Part shown: positions 11,031-20,794 of the stretch, one piece after another
How positions within the stretch are numbered: position 1 is the stretch's first letter
Layout: each line of letters starts with the position of its first letter
DNA from: Paramarasmius palmivorus
Lineage: Eukaryota; Basidiomycota; Agaricomycetes; Agaricales; Marasmiaceae
Assembly (NCBI GenBank): GCA_037176845.1
Contig: JAYKXP010000297.1
Span: forward strand, 1-32,955
DNA: 32,955 nt
Reading direction: 5' to 3'
Made by a program: the position numbers and the translations under genes
Notes under the pieces: model-generated
What the model was told of the DNA's origin: nothing
What the model saw: only the letters and a program-made list of their open reading frames with translations
Database searches by the model: none

Positions 11031-12327
11031 TCAAGGTCGTGTGTACAACATATTCCCGTCTGAATCCCAAGTCGATTTTCGAAGGAAAACCGCGACAATG
11101 AGAAGGCTAGGATAGATGCTCTAGCAGCGGGTTTAGTACCGATTTCCTGGCATCAATGATTAAACGATATATACACTCACTATTATGCCCATCCCCAGGC
11201 TTGTTACGACTTGATTTACCAATACAGTCAGGCTTATCCGGTTCTCTAGGGAAAGCGATATATAACTTATGATTCCACCAAGTAGCTAGCCCATACTTCA
11301 CGATTAGCCTCAATTTTTCATTGAAAGTTCAATTGAGAAGGCATACGAGTATTATTGTGTAGGCAACACCACTCTCTAAAACAAACACGAGAACCTTTTC
11401 ATGCCGAGCGAGCTGGCTCCCGATCTCAAGAAACCTACGTACGGCTTTCCGATGCAACCTAGATCAAGGAGAAGCCGTTTTAGTGATGAATCTCGTCCCA
11501 GATGCAGCTTTGGGACTTTCCAGGTGTAGTATCCGATTGAAATGTTTGTAGCAAGATTCGTCACGACTGAGAGACCCAGTGCAAGGTAGAGAAGGATAAG
11601 GTATGGTCCTTTGGGCTGTCGTCCAATGCTTATCACCACGACTCTAAAGAGTACAAACGCCAGCGCGCCCGCTAGCAAATACTCCGGGTTAGAACGTACA
11701 GATTTGAAAGTGGTCACGGTGAACGAACCGGCCGAGCAGGTGAGCAATATGCCAGGAATATAGACCGCTTTGCATTTTTGTTTCCACAATACCCAAGCTC
11801 TCCAGAATACGACAGCGTCGCCGATCAAGATCTATGGTGCTAAGAGGTTAGACACGGCTAATGGAGCAATGTCGATAACATACATTCAGGAATAGGGTAG
11901 CATCTTGCCCCACACCAATCCACAGGTGACCGAGATCATACCAAGCTTGAGGAGCATCCAGAGAAACTAAGATAGGTGCAGCAGCAGTACATGCTACGCA
12001 GATGGTTGACGAAGCCGTCATCAACAGAGTTGCTCCGAGAAGTAACTTTCTTGCCCTCATTGAAGTAGAAGTGGGACGCCTGTGGCCATAACCAAGGTAA
12101 AAACCAAGAATACACACGCAAATCCAGTTGCTCACCTTAGAATAATGACACATATCCACTGAAGAACAAGTTGTGCGCCTAATATTAACGTGAATATTCA
12201 AGGGACTCGGGCTGACCTAGAAAAAGGAATACAAACCATATGGAATAGATGATGCTACAATCCGCGCAATGGACACGTTTATAGCGTATCTCATATCCTG
12301 AGTCGGTAGAGGGTCGCATGTATCCAT
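11031..12327 (-). CDS. Seven-transmembrane protein, copy B
   Basis: Same eight-exon plan as copies A, C and D. Starts MDTCDPLPTQDMRYAINVSI at 12327 and ends TRP before TGA at 11031-11033. Landmarks: AQLVLQWICVIIL, RARKLLLGATLLMTASSTIC, ILIGDAVVFWRAWVLWK, VYIPGILLTC, NISIGYYTW, LHRKAVRRFLEIGSQ, VLESGVAYTIIL, SLGMGII, SIYPSLLIVAVFLRKSTWD. Intron 5 lacks a GT donor: the exon end TG is followed by GAAAGT where A and C have GT. If this intron is not removed, the frame stays open into a short altered C-terminus (ending MKRFSCLF) and the last three helices are lost. Copy D shares this change. All other splice sites look normal. Duplicate block with copy A. Confidence 0.72.
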
Positions 12328-13314
12328 GGTTGATGAAGAAAGCCGACAGCAAGGTGCGTAAAAGTGAAAGAGACCTAAATGATATACCCACGATGGCTAT
12401 GGCCGTTGTGTTGATACCGTATCAGATTGCACTCTGCGAGAATTACCACAACGGAGCACTCTAAATATCGAGTATTGATCAATATGGTGAAATGAGAACG
12501 GCACTCCGGAGTTTGCATTGGACATTTGCACCTCTTTCTCAGCCTGATCGGACCGAAACAGCGCATACCATATTACCATTGACAAATACCACGTCAGTGC
12601 ATCTTGATTCCCACAGGCGCAGACCCCACGGGGTTGGCAGGTTGGGTAAGGGAAACCTCTTTGGAAGGCCATCGGTGACGATGCGGCATGATCATCAGGC
12701 GCAGCATAATGGTTTCCTGGACTACCGCATCCTGGACGCTCATAGCCAGGCGCATACAACAACGTGGGTGCTGTACGGCTGTATGAACATATAGTTGGGT
12801 GTGTAGTGTCATCCGAATCGTCGTAACAGGAAGCCATCTTCGAGTTGCGCCAGCGACAGTGACAAGGTTGGTATTTAGGGAATCCGATGAGAAGGTAAGA
12901 GATCTCGATTGGCATCAGATTGCAAGTCCACACTGGGTTTCGTTGATTATGAGACTAGCTGTAGTAAAGTGAGCCAATGCCGTTACCAAAGAAAAGAAAT
13001 TATGTGGACACCTAGGCCTATTGCTATCCCAAAGTCGTCGTCCTGTCAAACATCTCATCTCGAAGACACTCTTCGTGTAGACTCGCAAGCCATTCTGTAC
13101 GGTGACCCTTGCCCTCCTTTGCTGCTAGAAATCGTGGAATCCGAGAGTCGGAAAGGACGGAAGGAGTTTGGTAAAGGTTTTGATGGTTGCTCGGTAAGGG
13201 CATCGCAGGCGGCAGATGAACGTTTGAACTCTGATGAACTCCGATGAACCGAAAAAAATTTCAAATCTGCGAAGCGGGCTTACCCTTCGTGAATCCGCGG
13301 ACGATACTTTCTAA
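12328..13314. promoter_or_regulatory. 5' flank of seven-TM copy B
   Basis: The stretch to about 13095 matches the copy A flank. After TCGAAGACACTCTTCGT the two blocks part: about 210 bp (13100-13310) are present only here, after which CTTGGGACAACGGT resumes the match. I see no gene. The open frame over 12909-13247 spans the join between the shared and private sequence and is not conserved in the A block, so I do not call it. Confidence 0.5.
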
Positions 13315-13650
13315 GTAACTTGGGACAACGGTGCATCTGCACATGCTGCAAACGATTCGAACGAGGGCATAAGCCTCAAGGGCTCGTCGGGGATTACTCG
13401 GCCGAACAGTTTGCTCCCTATCCGTGCCGGGTGCCCTTTTCGGGAAGGATGTTCGGGCGCTAACCGGCGTGAGAAGGAGAATGTAACAGAAGAGAGGGGA
13501 TACATAAGCGCCCGGTCCGGAAATCCTTCATTGTCGACATCATCTCCAATTTTGCTCCAATTTCGTTGTTCATCGCATGTCGAAACATCAAGATTCTCAA
13601 GCTCTCTAACTATAAAACGCATCTGACGTTGTTATCGGGGTACAGTTAAA
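13315..13650 (+). pseudogene. Mixed coding remnants beside copy B
   Basis: The first part (to about 13450) is a degraded counterpart of the remnant at 2347. The second part reads GNPSLSTSS...NIKILKLSNYKTHLTLLSGY, which matches GNPSLSTTIKIFKLSDQE and RLALLSGYG on the minus strand at about 26936-27010. Frame breaks separate the pieces. The parent gene is unknown to me. No intact product is possible from this stretch. Confidence 0.4.
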
Positions 13651-13659
13651 TTGAATGTC

Positions 13660-13790
13660 GACTTTTCGATGTGAAGGAGAGGATATTTATGATTGGGTAC
13701 TAGGTGCGTACTTGAGCTTGCGTTTTTCAAGTTCGCCCATGTATTCAACTCGCCTCCTAGTTGTTCGTGCTACCCAAACACCGGGAGATA
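13660..13790 (-). repeat. Dispersed repeat R, copy 2
   Basis: Matches the reverse complement of 22745-22935 over GTGAAGGAGAGGATA, TAGGTGCGTACTTGAG, GTATTCAACTCG and GTTCGTGCTAC. It lies about 350 bp upstream of seven-TM copy C, in the same orientation relative to the gene as the copies upstream of D and E. The rest of the interval to 14135 holds no gene I can support. Confidence 0.55.
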
Positions 13791-14135
13791 CACACAAACC
13801 TGAAGCTTCAAGCGACCTTTCCCCTCGCCGGTTAGCAGTTCTAGGCAGTTCCACAAGGCGTGTTGACCCATATTGTGAATCTTCGACCGAGTGATGTCAG
13901 ACTTGATCTCTCCTGCTTCTGACTATCATGGGCTCTTTTGCCTTCGTAGAGCCGCCGTCAACATCACCATTGATCATCTCCCGAGGAAGTATCGCTTCTA
14001 TGTACGGCTGGCTAAGGGCTTTTACCCTCTAGGGCCGCAGCCATCGTGGGCATATCATTATGAACGTGATGGATTCATTCACCCTTAAATTCATGCAGGG
14101 ACAGCCCATTGTCGTTTTCTTCATCAAGCATAGAC

Positions 14136-15420
14136 ATGGATACCTGCGACGCTCTGCCAACTCGGAATATTCGATCTATCGTCATCACCGGCGCTGCGAG
14201 TACTCTAGCATCAGCCATTCCATACGGTTTGCGCTCCTTTCTCCCACTCAGCGAGTCACCCACACATTCAAGTTGATACCAGGCGCACAACTTGTTCTTC
14301 AATGGATATGTATCGTTATTCTAAGGTGAGCGATAGAATTTCTGTGTGTTTTTTCCATTTTACGTTGGTTCTATGACTGCAGGCGCCCCGCTTCTACTTC
14401 AGCGAGGGCAAGAAACTTACTTCTTGGAGCAACTCTGTTGATGACGGCTTCATCAACAGTCCACGTAGTCTGCCGTGCTGCTGAACCCATCTTGGACCTC
14501 CTGCATGCCCTTTCTCTGCAGGATCTTGGTCACCTGTGGATTAGCGCGGGGCTGAACGCTACCTTATTCCTAAATGTATGCTTTTCAATATTGCTTTATT
14601 AGCCGTGGAGCTGTGCCTAATTTATCATAGATCTTGATCGGTGACGCCGTGGTGTTCTGGAGAGCCTGGTTATTGTGGAAACACAACCATAGAATGGTTT
14701 ATATTCCTGGAATATTGCTCATCTGCACGGCCGGTTCGTTCAATTGATAATTGGACCTCATGAACCCTGTTCTGACCTGAAATATTTCCTAGTGGTAGTT
14801 CTTGGGCTTTCGTTTTTCGTGATCGTGACTGCAACGATTGGACGACAGATCGGAAGACCGAATGACGTAGATGTACTTACCTACCTTGCATTGAGTTTCT
14901 CGGTTGCGACGAACCTTGCGACGAACCTTTCAATTGGATACTACACTTGGTAAAGTCCTCTGAGACTTGAGTCGACCCGGGAAGTAGTACTCAGAAACCT
15001 CAAATCCAGGTTACATCGGAAAGCCGTACGACAGTTCCTTGAAAATGGGAACCAACATGCTCGATATGAAAAGGTTCTTATGATTGTTCTGGAGAGTGGT
15101 GTTGCATACACGATACTAGTTGTGAGTCTTTTCAGTTTCATTGAACATTCCGCGGCCGAGGTTGAAGCATATAGGCCAGCTGCTCGGTGGAACCTTAAGT
15201 TGTATATCGATATCGAACTCATCGGCTTGGGCATCAGTACAACTTGACGTCCTAACACCTTTTGGGACGGGCATGCTAGTGAGTGCATGTATCTCCACTA
15301 TCAGGAAATCAATATTTAACTCGCCGCCAGAGCATCTGTCCCAGCCTTCTCATCGTCGCGGTTTTCCTTCATAAATCGACTTGGGATTCAGCCGGGGATA
15401 TATCGTACACACGACCTTGA
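14136..15420 (+). CDS. Seven-transmembrane protein, copy C
   Basis: Cleanest member of the array and the only full one on the plus strand. Eight exons (14136-14226, 14283-14325, 14383-14575, 14631-14733, 14793-14949, 15010-15121, 15180-15278, 15331-15420) join with matching phases into 295 aa. Starts MDTCDALPTRNIRS; landmarks AQLVLQWICIVIL, ARNLLLGATLLMTASSTV, ILIGDAVVFWRAWLLWK, VYIPGILLICTA, VATNLATNLSIGYYTW, WLHRKAVRQFLENGN, VLESGVAYTILV, a last exon SICPSLLIVAVFLHKSTWD, then TRP-stop. Intron 5 has a normal donor (TTG|GTAAAG). The late helix segment encoded by exon 7 is unlike its relatives (SCISISNSSAWASVQLDVLT). The long basic loop between exon 5 and exon 6 products suggests a cytosolic side. 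Function is unknown; no pheromone-receptor features were seen. Confidence 0.85.
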
Positions 15421-15878
15421 AGCTTTAAGTGCTTTCTAACCAATCGGACTCGGAGGACAAGGACAAATATATATGTACGCTTATCTGCTGACTACGAAGA
15501 TACCGCATGTGCAAAAAAACGATGTTGTGAGCCTTCGACCGCCAACGCCGGATGCTTGGTGGTTTCAATGTCTGTTCCCTATATATTATACATCGAAGCT
15601 TATTAGAGACTGGATTAGGGCCGACTCAGTGAATCTAAAACAACGCGTAGTTGTATCTCATTCCTCTTGAGTCTTGTGGTTCGTTTTTCCCTGAGAATGT
15701 TATAAGCATACGACCAGTTCAGTCCTCTCGTGTGCATGAAATCTCCTGACCGCCACCGCTACTCCAGTGAACACTCGAAAAAAAGGCCCTTGAAACCCAT
15801 CCATCTACAACCAAAACGTCTAGGTAAAATACATACATACATACATGAACTTAGGCTTCTATACCACATCTCTTGAGT
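15421..15878. other. Gene-free 3' flank of copy C with repeat R copy 3
   Basis: The copy C 3' flank runs to about 15480, then a reverse-oriented repeat R piece (15480-15558, containing ACCGCATGTGCAAAAA and CGCCAACGCCGGATG). The rest to 15878 holds a short CATA microsatellite at 15831-15846 and no recognisable gene. The flank-then-R order is repeated at 10380-10594. Confidence 0.55.
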
Positions 15879-16545
15879 CTACACACCAACCGCCTCCCCC
15901 AACCCCTTCACCCCATCCAACACCTCAACTCTCACACCCTTTCCTTTACTCTCAACCGCACTAAGCGGCGACACCCCCAACTCTTCATACCCCACCCAAA
16001 GCTCATCCACACCCTGCACGACGGAGGGAGTGTCGAGGACTAGGAGGTAGATGGCGCCCAGCTGTGTGTTGGTATTAGTTGGGTTTTATTTCTAAGGAGG
16101 AAGAGCGCGTACCACCAGGAACACCACCACCCAAAACACCTTGTTGGCCAAGACATGCGTCTAAATGACGTGTTTGTTCGGCTGGTTCAATGGATACGGA
16201 TGTGGCGGTTGACATTTTGCGCATTAGTGCGCGGATGGTCTGGTTGGTGTGGATTTATGAGTTTATGTTTGGAGAAAGAAGAAGGCGCGCGTACCTGAGT
16301 TATCTCGTGTGCTTGAACAAACGTCTGAGTTATTTCGTCCGAGGTGGTGGTTGACCACTACATAGAACACGTCAATACGCGACAAGAAGGCAAGGGAGAA
16401 GAGAAGGGGTACCTCTGCAGCAGGGACACCAGCCAACCTCTCCACCGCGTTTGTATACGCCTCCGAATTCACGTCGTACAACTCTGATAAACGTAGCAGC
16501 CAGTTCCATGTTCTTTTTGTCGATTGCGTTCCATAGGTCGTTTGC
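15879..16545 (-). pseudogene. Phosphomevalonate kinase (ERG8-type) fragment 2
   Basis: Longer C-terminal piece of the mevalonate-pathway kinase. In order: NDLWNAIDKKNMELAATFI, LSELYDVNSEAYTNAVERL, then after introns SDEITQTFVQAHEITQ, TIRALMRKMSTATSVSIEP, EQTRHLDACLGQQGVLGGGV and AIYLLVLDTPSVVQGVDELW, ending GLGEAVGV-stop at 15879. Two breaks: a single-base-type frameshift between ELAATFI and LSELYD, and loss of 8 nt in the PGAGGYDA loop compared with fragment 1, which leaves LGAIYLL out of frame with the upstream exon. The N-terminal half is missing and is replaced by an H1 fragment. Confidence 0.72.
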
Positions 16546-16878
16546 TACAGCTACACTCAGCCCACCATAGTGACCGCATGGATCTTGGTTCACTAAACGA
16601 AAGTTGCCGGGTTTCCAAGGCTCCTCCATCCCCATCGCCATATCCCAGGGTTTGTGGTTGACGGGTAAGTACGACAAGATCCCCACATCCTCCGCTTCAC
16701 ATGGGACGATTTCGACGCGAGCGTCGGGGTTGTTGTGTATGATTAGGACGAGCCATTTGAACACTTCCGCGGTGGTCAAGTCGAATCGTTTCGTGTTAAT
16801 ACCTACCTTGTCGTTAGTTCAGTTCAACCAGAGTTGAGGGGAAGAGAGCAGACGAACCGATTGCCCAAATTCCCAAAA
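16545..16878 (-). pseudogene. H1 fragment fused to the phosphomevalonate kinase fragment
   Basis: Matches H1 from the end of its exon 1 through the middle of exon 2: NTKRFDLTTAEVFKWLVL, NNPDARVEIVPCEAEDVGIL and NFRLVNQDPCGHYGGLS. Similarity to H1 stops at about GGTGGGCTGAGTG...AGC and kinase sequence follows without a frame break (GGLSVAVANDLWNAIDKKN). The H1 start codon ATG is ATT here. On its other side the fragment begins exactly at the stop codon of the HNH gene, where both parents share TAATTTTGGGAATTTGG, so the join may have used that short homology. Confidence 0.7.
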
Positions 16879-18157
16879 TTACTCCGCTTGCACCAAACCC
16901 ATCAACGCATACTTAAACATATCCACATCCGAACCGTCAGCAGCAAGAACCTTCTTCTCGTTAAGATCTCGAGCCCAATCATCCAGAACCTCGGCGGCAC
17001 CAGACATATGTGCAACCCTTGCACAAGTGGCATGCAGCGCCAACAGCTTCGCGTCAGGCAGAAATTGGTCGGGTTTTCCCTTCATTATCTCGATAGGAAA
17101 AGAAGAACCTTCCACGATGGCATCATTGATTTTGAAAGTGACGATTTTATGAGTGAAATCGGATATGAACGATGGGAAGAAATGGTGAATCTTGTACTGC
17201 AATACACTTGAATGCACCGAAGCAATTGGTACAAAAGTAGGGCGTACCTGATGCTTCACTTCTGTTGGCTCGAAGCACATATTCAAGGTATTAAATTCTT
17301 CGTGACATAGGGTTTGAAGCGTTAGAATGTTACGCAGGTCATGAACACCGTTCTCCTGAAGCAACGTGTCTGACATTGAGATCCCAAAGGCCTTGAGGAT
17401 ACTCAGCATCTCACTGGCACATTGCCTCTACAAAGTCCCCGTCAGTGAAATCTACGGTACCTTACCGATATGGGTTCTCACCTTGGGTCCGTTCTCCTGG
17501 CAATCCGTGACATTTCTAGCACCGAAGATGTGGCAACACTGGGTTGGACATGCGGAACGTCCATCGCGTGATATGCCGTGCTTCAATACACCCTCCGTTT
17601 CAAGATGCGAGGTCGCGAGGCATAGAAATCCATCGCGGAAAAGCGCCTTTCAAGGCGCATGAGCTAATGCTGAATAGGAGTCAATATGCAGCGACGCACC
17701 AGATGCTTCGCCCTCGCATGATCCATCTTGGACCCGACTAAACTTTCGAGGAGCTCTGCCTTCTGATTATCGAAAGAGGGGCGCAAAGGATGAGTACTCG
17801 GATTAGGCGTTGGTTTATGACGGCGGACTAGACAAGGGCTGATGAGAGAGGCTACGGTGCCGGAGTAAAAGACGTACAGGCTGCAAATAGCTGGAGATAG
17901 TGTTCTCCTAGCTCGAATACCTTCTCATCGTTTTCCAAACGACGAATCTCTTCCTCGAGGTAGGTTATAGGTGTTTCGCCCAAGGTGTGTTCGAATTGAT
18001 GCAGGTAAATCAATAGGTAACCCAGAATCCGAGCATTTCTCTGTTCTTTTGCTTTTTCGGCGAGCTTTTGGGCTCTAAAAACTCTGGAATATGCTTCACG
18101 CACATGTGGAGAGCAGGATGTGAGTATAATGTCTGGATCAGGCAAGGGCTCGGACAT
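16879..18157 (-). CDS. HNH_2-type nuclease-domain protein
   Basis: Protein of the basidiomycete HNH_2 family, predicted metal-dependent endonuclease fold; biological role unknown. Exons 18157-17878, 17827-17700, 17646-17482, 17427-17248 and 17196-16879 join in phase to 356 aa. The start MSEPLPDPDIIL is preferred; an upstream in-frame ATG at 18286 would give 399 aa but would run through sequence shared with the synthetase promoter. Landmarks: helical N-terminus with NARILGYLLIYLHQFEHTL; LRPSFDNQKAELLESLVGSK; RDGFLCLATSHLETEG; the first catalytic His in PTQCCHIF; NILTLQTLCHEEFNTLNMCF with the Asn and second His; and the family signature LALHATCARVAHMSGAAEVL near the C-terminus. The usual VTG after the RDGF segment is ATS. 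It is divergent from the ORF at 18391. Confidence 0.85.
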
Positions 18158-18390
18158 GGGAGGAACGGTAAGTACCGGTAAGGCGTCAATGCTGTGCATC
18201 GGAGTTTTCGGACCTTGTTGGCGCCAAATCCTGATTACACAACCTGAGCCTCGGTTCTCTGGACTTTGACGCCCATGTTCCAACATGATCTAGCGAGGTA
18301 TATCCTCATTCAATCCTCTCTCCGGAAGTACGAACCTTAGGACCACTTCATTTCTTTATACATTTACACTTCCTTAATTCGGCTCACATC
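18158..18390. promoter_or_regulatory. Divergent promoter region, HNH gene and 18391 ORF
   Basis: Holds the sequence CATCGGAGTTTTCGGACCTTGTTGGCGCC (within 18197-18225), nearly identical to the region just upstream of the synthetase gene (4865-4893). The rest does not match the 5.0-5.25 kb interval. Shared sequence between different genes suggests a promoter moved with a duplication. Confidence 0.5.
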
Positions 18391-19146
18391 ATGGAGTACG
18401 GCTACTCACCGGAAGTCCACCAACGATATCTCGAAAGCCAGGCTCGTATAGCGAGATGGTGCGACACAGCCGAGGCTCATAGTCAAGAGTACAAAGCACC
18501 TTTTGGAGCCAGGTCAGATGCCAATGCGAACGAACAGTGGGATGGGGTGACTAGAGTGACTCGCGGAGAACCTTCACGTTCGAGTGGAATTGCTGCACCG
18601 CGGCGATTCGCACCCGCAGCCAAATCACACAAATTGTCCACATCACACAACCAGTTCAAATTATCCAAACCACACAAGTCGCACAAGTCGACACTACCTC
18701 CTTCATACATTCCACCTCAGTACGCCCAGTTTCAGCACACACGATCCAGAACATACACCACATCCGTACTACGCACATCAGATACCGGTTTTTTCGACCC
18801 TTTCAGGAAGCCGAAATCCAAGCCTCCAACACCTACCTCCAAGTCGTTGCTTCGTCCGACATCTGATGCTACTACATCAGCATTCCAGAGTCAACTACGT
18901 TCACCGGTGTATACAAGTGGTCTTTGGTCACGTACCCCCACATCGCTTCCCACTTCTCGTGTCGTTGTACGCGAAAAGATGACCGACCTTGCGAGCGCTG
19001 CCAAACAGGAGATAAAAGCGCGCGGTGTACGACAAGATTCCGTACAGGTACAGGAAGGCTATGAAGATGTGATAGACCCGGCTCGGTGGATTTACCTCCA
19101 GCTTTACCAATATGTCCCGTGCAGACCCCTGCGCTACATGGTTTAG
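18391..19146 (+). CDS. Hypothetical ORF, possible N-terminal half of a frameshifted gene
   Basis: Open frame of 251 codons, unrecognised. The N-terminus MEYGYSPEVHQRYLESQARI is helical and charged; the middle is rich in Ser, Pro, Lys and Thr (HKLSTSHNQFKLSKPHKSHK, then FDPFRKPKSKPPTPTSKSLL) and looks disordered. No zinc finger, signal peptide or membrane segment is seen. Near 19063-19146 a second frame opens (VDLPPALPICPVQTPALHG) and looks more protein-like than the end of this one (RWIYLQLYQYVPCRPLRYMV). One missing base around GACCCGGCTCGGTGG would join them, so the ORF is probably the front of a longer gene broken by a frameshift; a very short intron is the alternative. Confidence 0.5.
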   Translation: MEYGYSPEVHQRYLESQARIARWCDTAEAHSQEYKAPFGARSDANANEQWDGVTRVTRGEPSRSSGIAAPRRFAPAAKSHKLSTSHNQFKLSKPHKSHKSTLPPSYIPPQYAQFQHTRSRTYTTSVLRTSDTGFFDPFRKPKSKPPTPTSKSLLRPTSDATTSAFQSQLRSPVYTSGLWSRTPTSLPTSRVVVREKMTDLASAAKQEIKARGVRQDSVQVQEGYEDVIDPARWIYLQLYQYVPCRPLRYMV

Positions 19147-20412
19147 GCGTTGAGGAGTCCGTGGGCGCAGCTTTACTGGCCGATCGACTGCCATCTCCGA
19201 GCAGCCCAGGGAGTTCCTCCACAAACCATGGCGATAACCGGAGAGAGGAGTTGCTGAAGGCAGCGGTCAGCTACCCGCTCGAGAATTCGAACTCTCCTGT
19301 CATGTCCCCTGTGCAGTTGTCTCCCAGCTCAGAGACCATGTCACCGATGCTACTAGAATCCGGGTTTGGTGCACGGTTTATCAGTCATCCCATTATCGAC
19401 AATCATCCTTCTCCACCTCTTCCTAAACCTCCTTCAACAAGCCACTCTGTGACATCACGAGGATTTACTGGTCCCACCAGCCGTGATCCGCCAGTTCCTC
19501 GATCCTCGCGACTTCACGATTCGGAATGTATGGACTCGGAGGAAGGCTCTCACCTTTCTCACACTGTAGTGTCAAAACGCGAATGCAAACCGCGGGATAT
19601 CCCCGAACACATCTCCCATATACCGTCTTCTCAAGATACGCCATGGGAACCTTACGTCCATAGATACAACAGGTCCCAGCCTTCTAACAAGATCGTAGAC
19701 GGGACATGCGAGGAAGTCGAAAACCCGAGACGTATTCCGTACACATGACTAGACCGCATTTCCAGTACACTCCCTTTCTGGTGTTTCACTATCTCCGGAG
19801 AGGAATCACAACCAAGGGGACCGGGATGGCATCCTGACTCGGAGGTTATATGGACATTCCAGCTTGTGCGGCAATCCGACGAAGGTCACTCCATCGCGTC
19901 GCCATCCGCCTATCAAGGAACTGCCTGAGGGATATTATCCCGAGTCCCCGTTCAAAAACTATGGACTTATATGGACGTTTCCTGGACACCAGATGGAAAG
20001 GGTCAATCCACCTCACTGTATTCGTTCACAGGTACCTAGGCGGACATACGTATACAATCATCATCATCATCAATAGTATTGTTATCATGCACGACCAACA
20101 CGGGACAACCAATACCGGTGATCACAATAGAACAGACAACGGGGTTCGTTATAGTGACTCTGGTGTGTAGACATCGCAATGTTTCGGAATTTAAGAGCTT
20201 AGCGCATGGCCCGGGAATAATCTAGGTAGCGATCCAACACGTCTACCGTGGGATCAAAGACTCTTTTGACTCAACAACAAAAGCGCTCCGTGCTAGATTT
20301 TGTGACCTTTGCGACCCTGATCATCGTCCTCACTGCTGTGTCAGTGGCACTAGTATGTCCTGACTTGACTAGAGGATGCTGGCGGCATCACTCCGAACCT
20401 AGTCTCCCCTAG
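19063..20412 (+). pseudogene. Decayed relative of the dual-finger membrane protein, C-terminal half
   Basis: Parallels the later part of the 5256-8209 protein in order: DSECMDSEEGSHLSHTVVSK (against ESMDSEESSRLSDTVNSK), IPEHISHIPSSQDTP, LDRIS...LPFW, VIWTFQL, RFLDTRWKGSI, IVIMHDQHGTTNTGDHNRTD, and after the intron LLLTQQQKRSVLDFVTFATL with one hydrophobic helix before TAG at 20410. Lesions: a TGA at the LDRI segment where the parent has a Trp-rich stretch, loss of the segment equivalent to GPEFMDNIAHLFDAIHGAWP, frameshifts after VIWTFQL, and truncation before the second helix. Neither zinc finger is present. The stretch after TTNTGD is the best preserved part. Confidence 0.75.
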
Positions 20413-20454
20413 GCAGACATCGACACACGACTACTCGCTTGATACACCCGCACA

Positions 20455-20640
20455 CGATCGCCGAAGCAGTACCGTACCCTGTTGCACCGAATTCTCTGAT
20501 GCCTTGCTCTTTGAGAGCAGCGGTAATTTTGTCGAGCGTAGGACAGCTTCTTCTATATGCCTCCATGCTGGTGGGAAACGTACTTGAATGTCGCTCATAG
20601 TTTCAGGTATCCGTAAATCATCCAGGAATGAATATGCCAT
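20455..20640 (-). pseudogene. Dienelactone hydrolase fragment 1
   Basis: Reads CPTLDKITAALKEQGIREFG followed by ATGYG, the segment before the nucleophile elbow (GYCFGGR) in fungal dienelactone-hydrolase-like proteins. The elbow itself is absent: TASAIVCG follows. An upstream exon-like piece MAYSFLDDLRIPETMSDIQ precedes a possible 16-nt gap. Only about 60 residues of the family can be followed, so no enzyme can result. Confidence 0.55.
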
Positions 20641-20794
20641 TATCAGCGGTCATAATATAATCGGAAATATCACCACAGCGCTAGTAAGTTATGTTTTTCG
20701 AACCCAGCACCGTGTTAGTGCTAATTCGTTGAGCAAGAATACATATATGCTACATGTCCCTATCCTCCGATCTATGACTCGGAGCCTACAAGCT

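Noticed and set aside
13655..13894. 79-codon plus-strand open frame before copy C
   Set aside because: It lies inside repeat R, and the other R copies do not keep the frame.
18872..19224. Minus-strand open frames opposite the 18391 ORF
   Set aside because: They are shadows of the plus-strand frame, which has the coherent Ser/Pro-rich composition and matches the dual-finger relative downstream.
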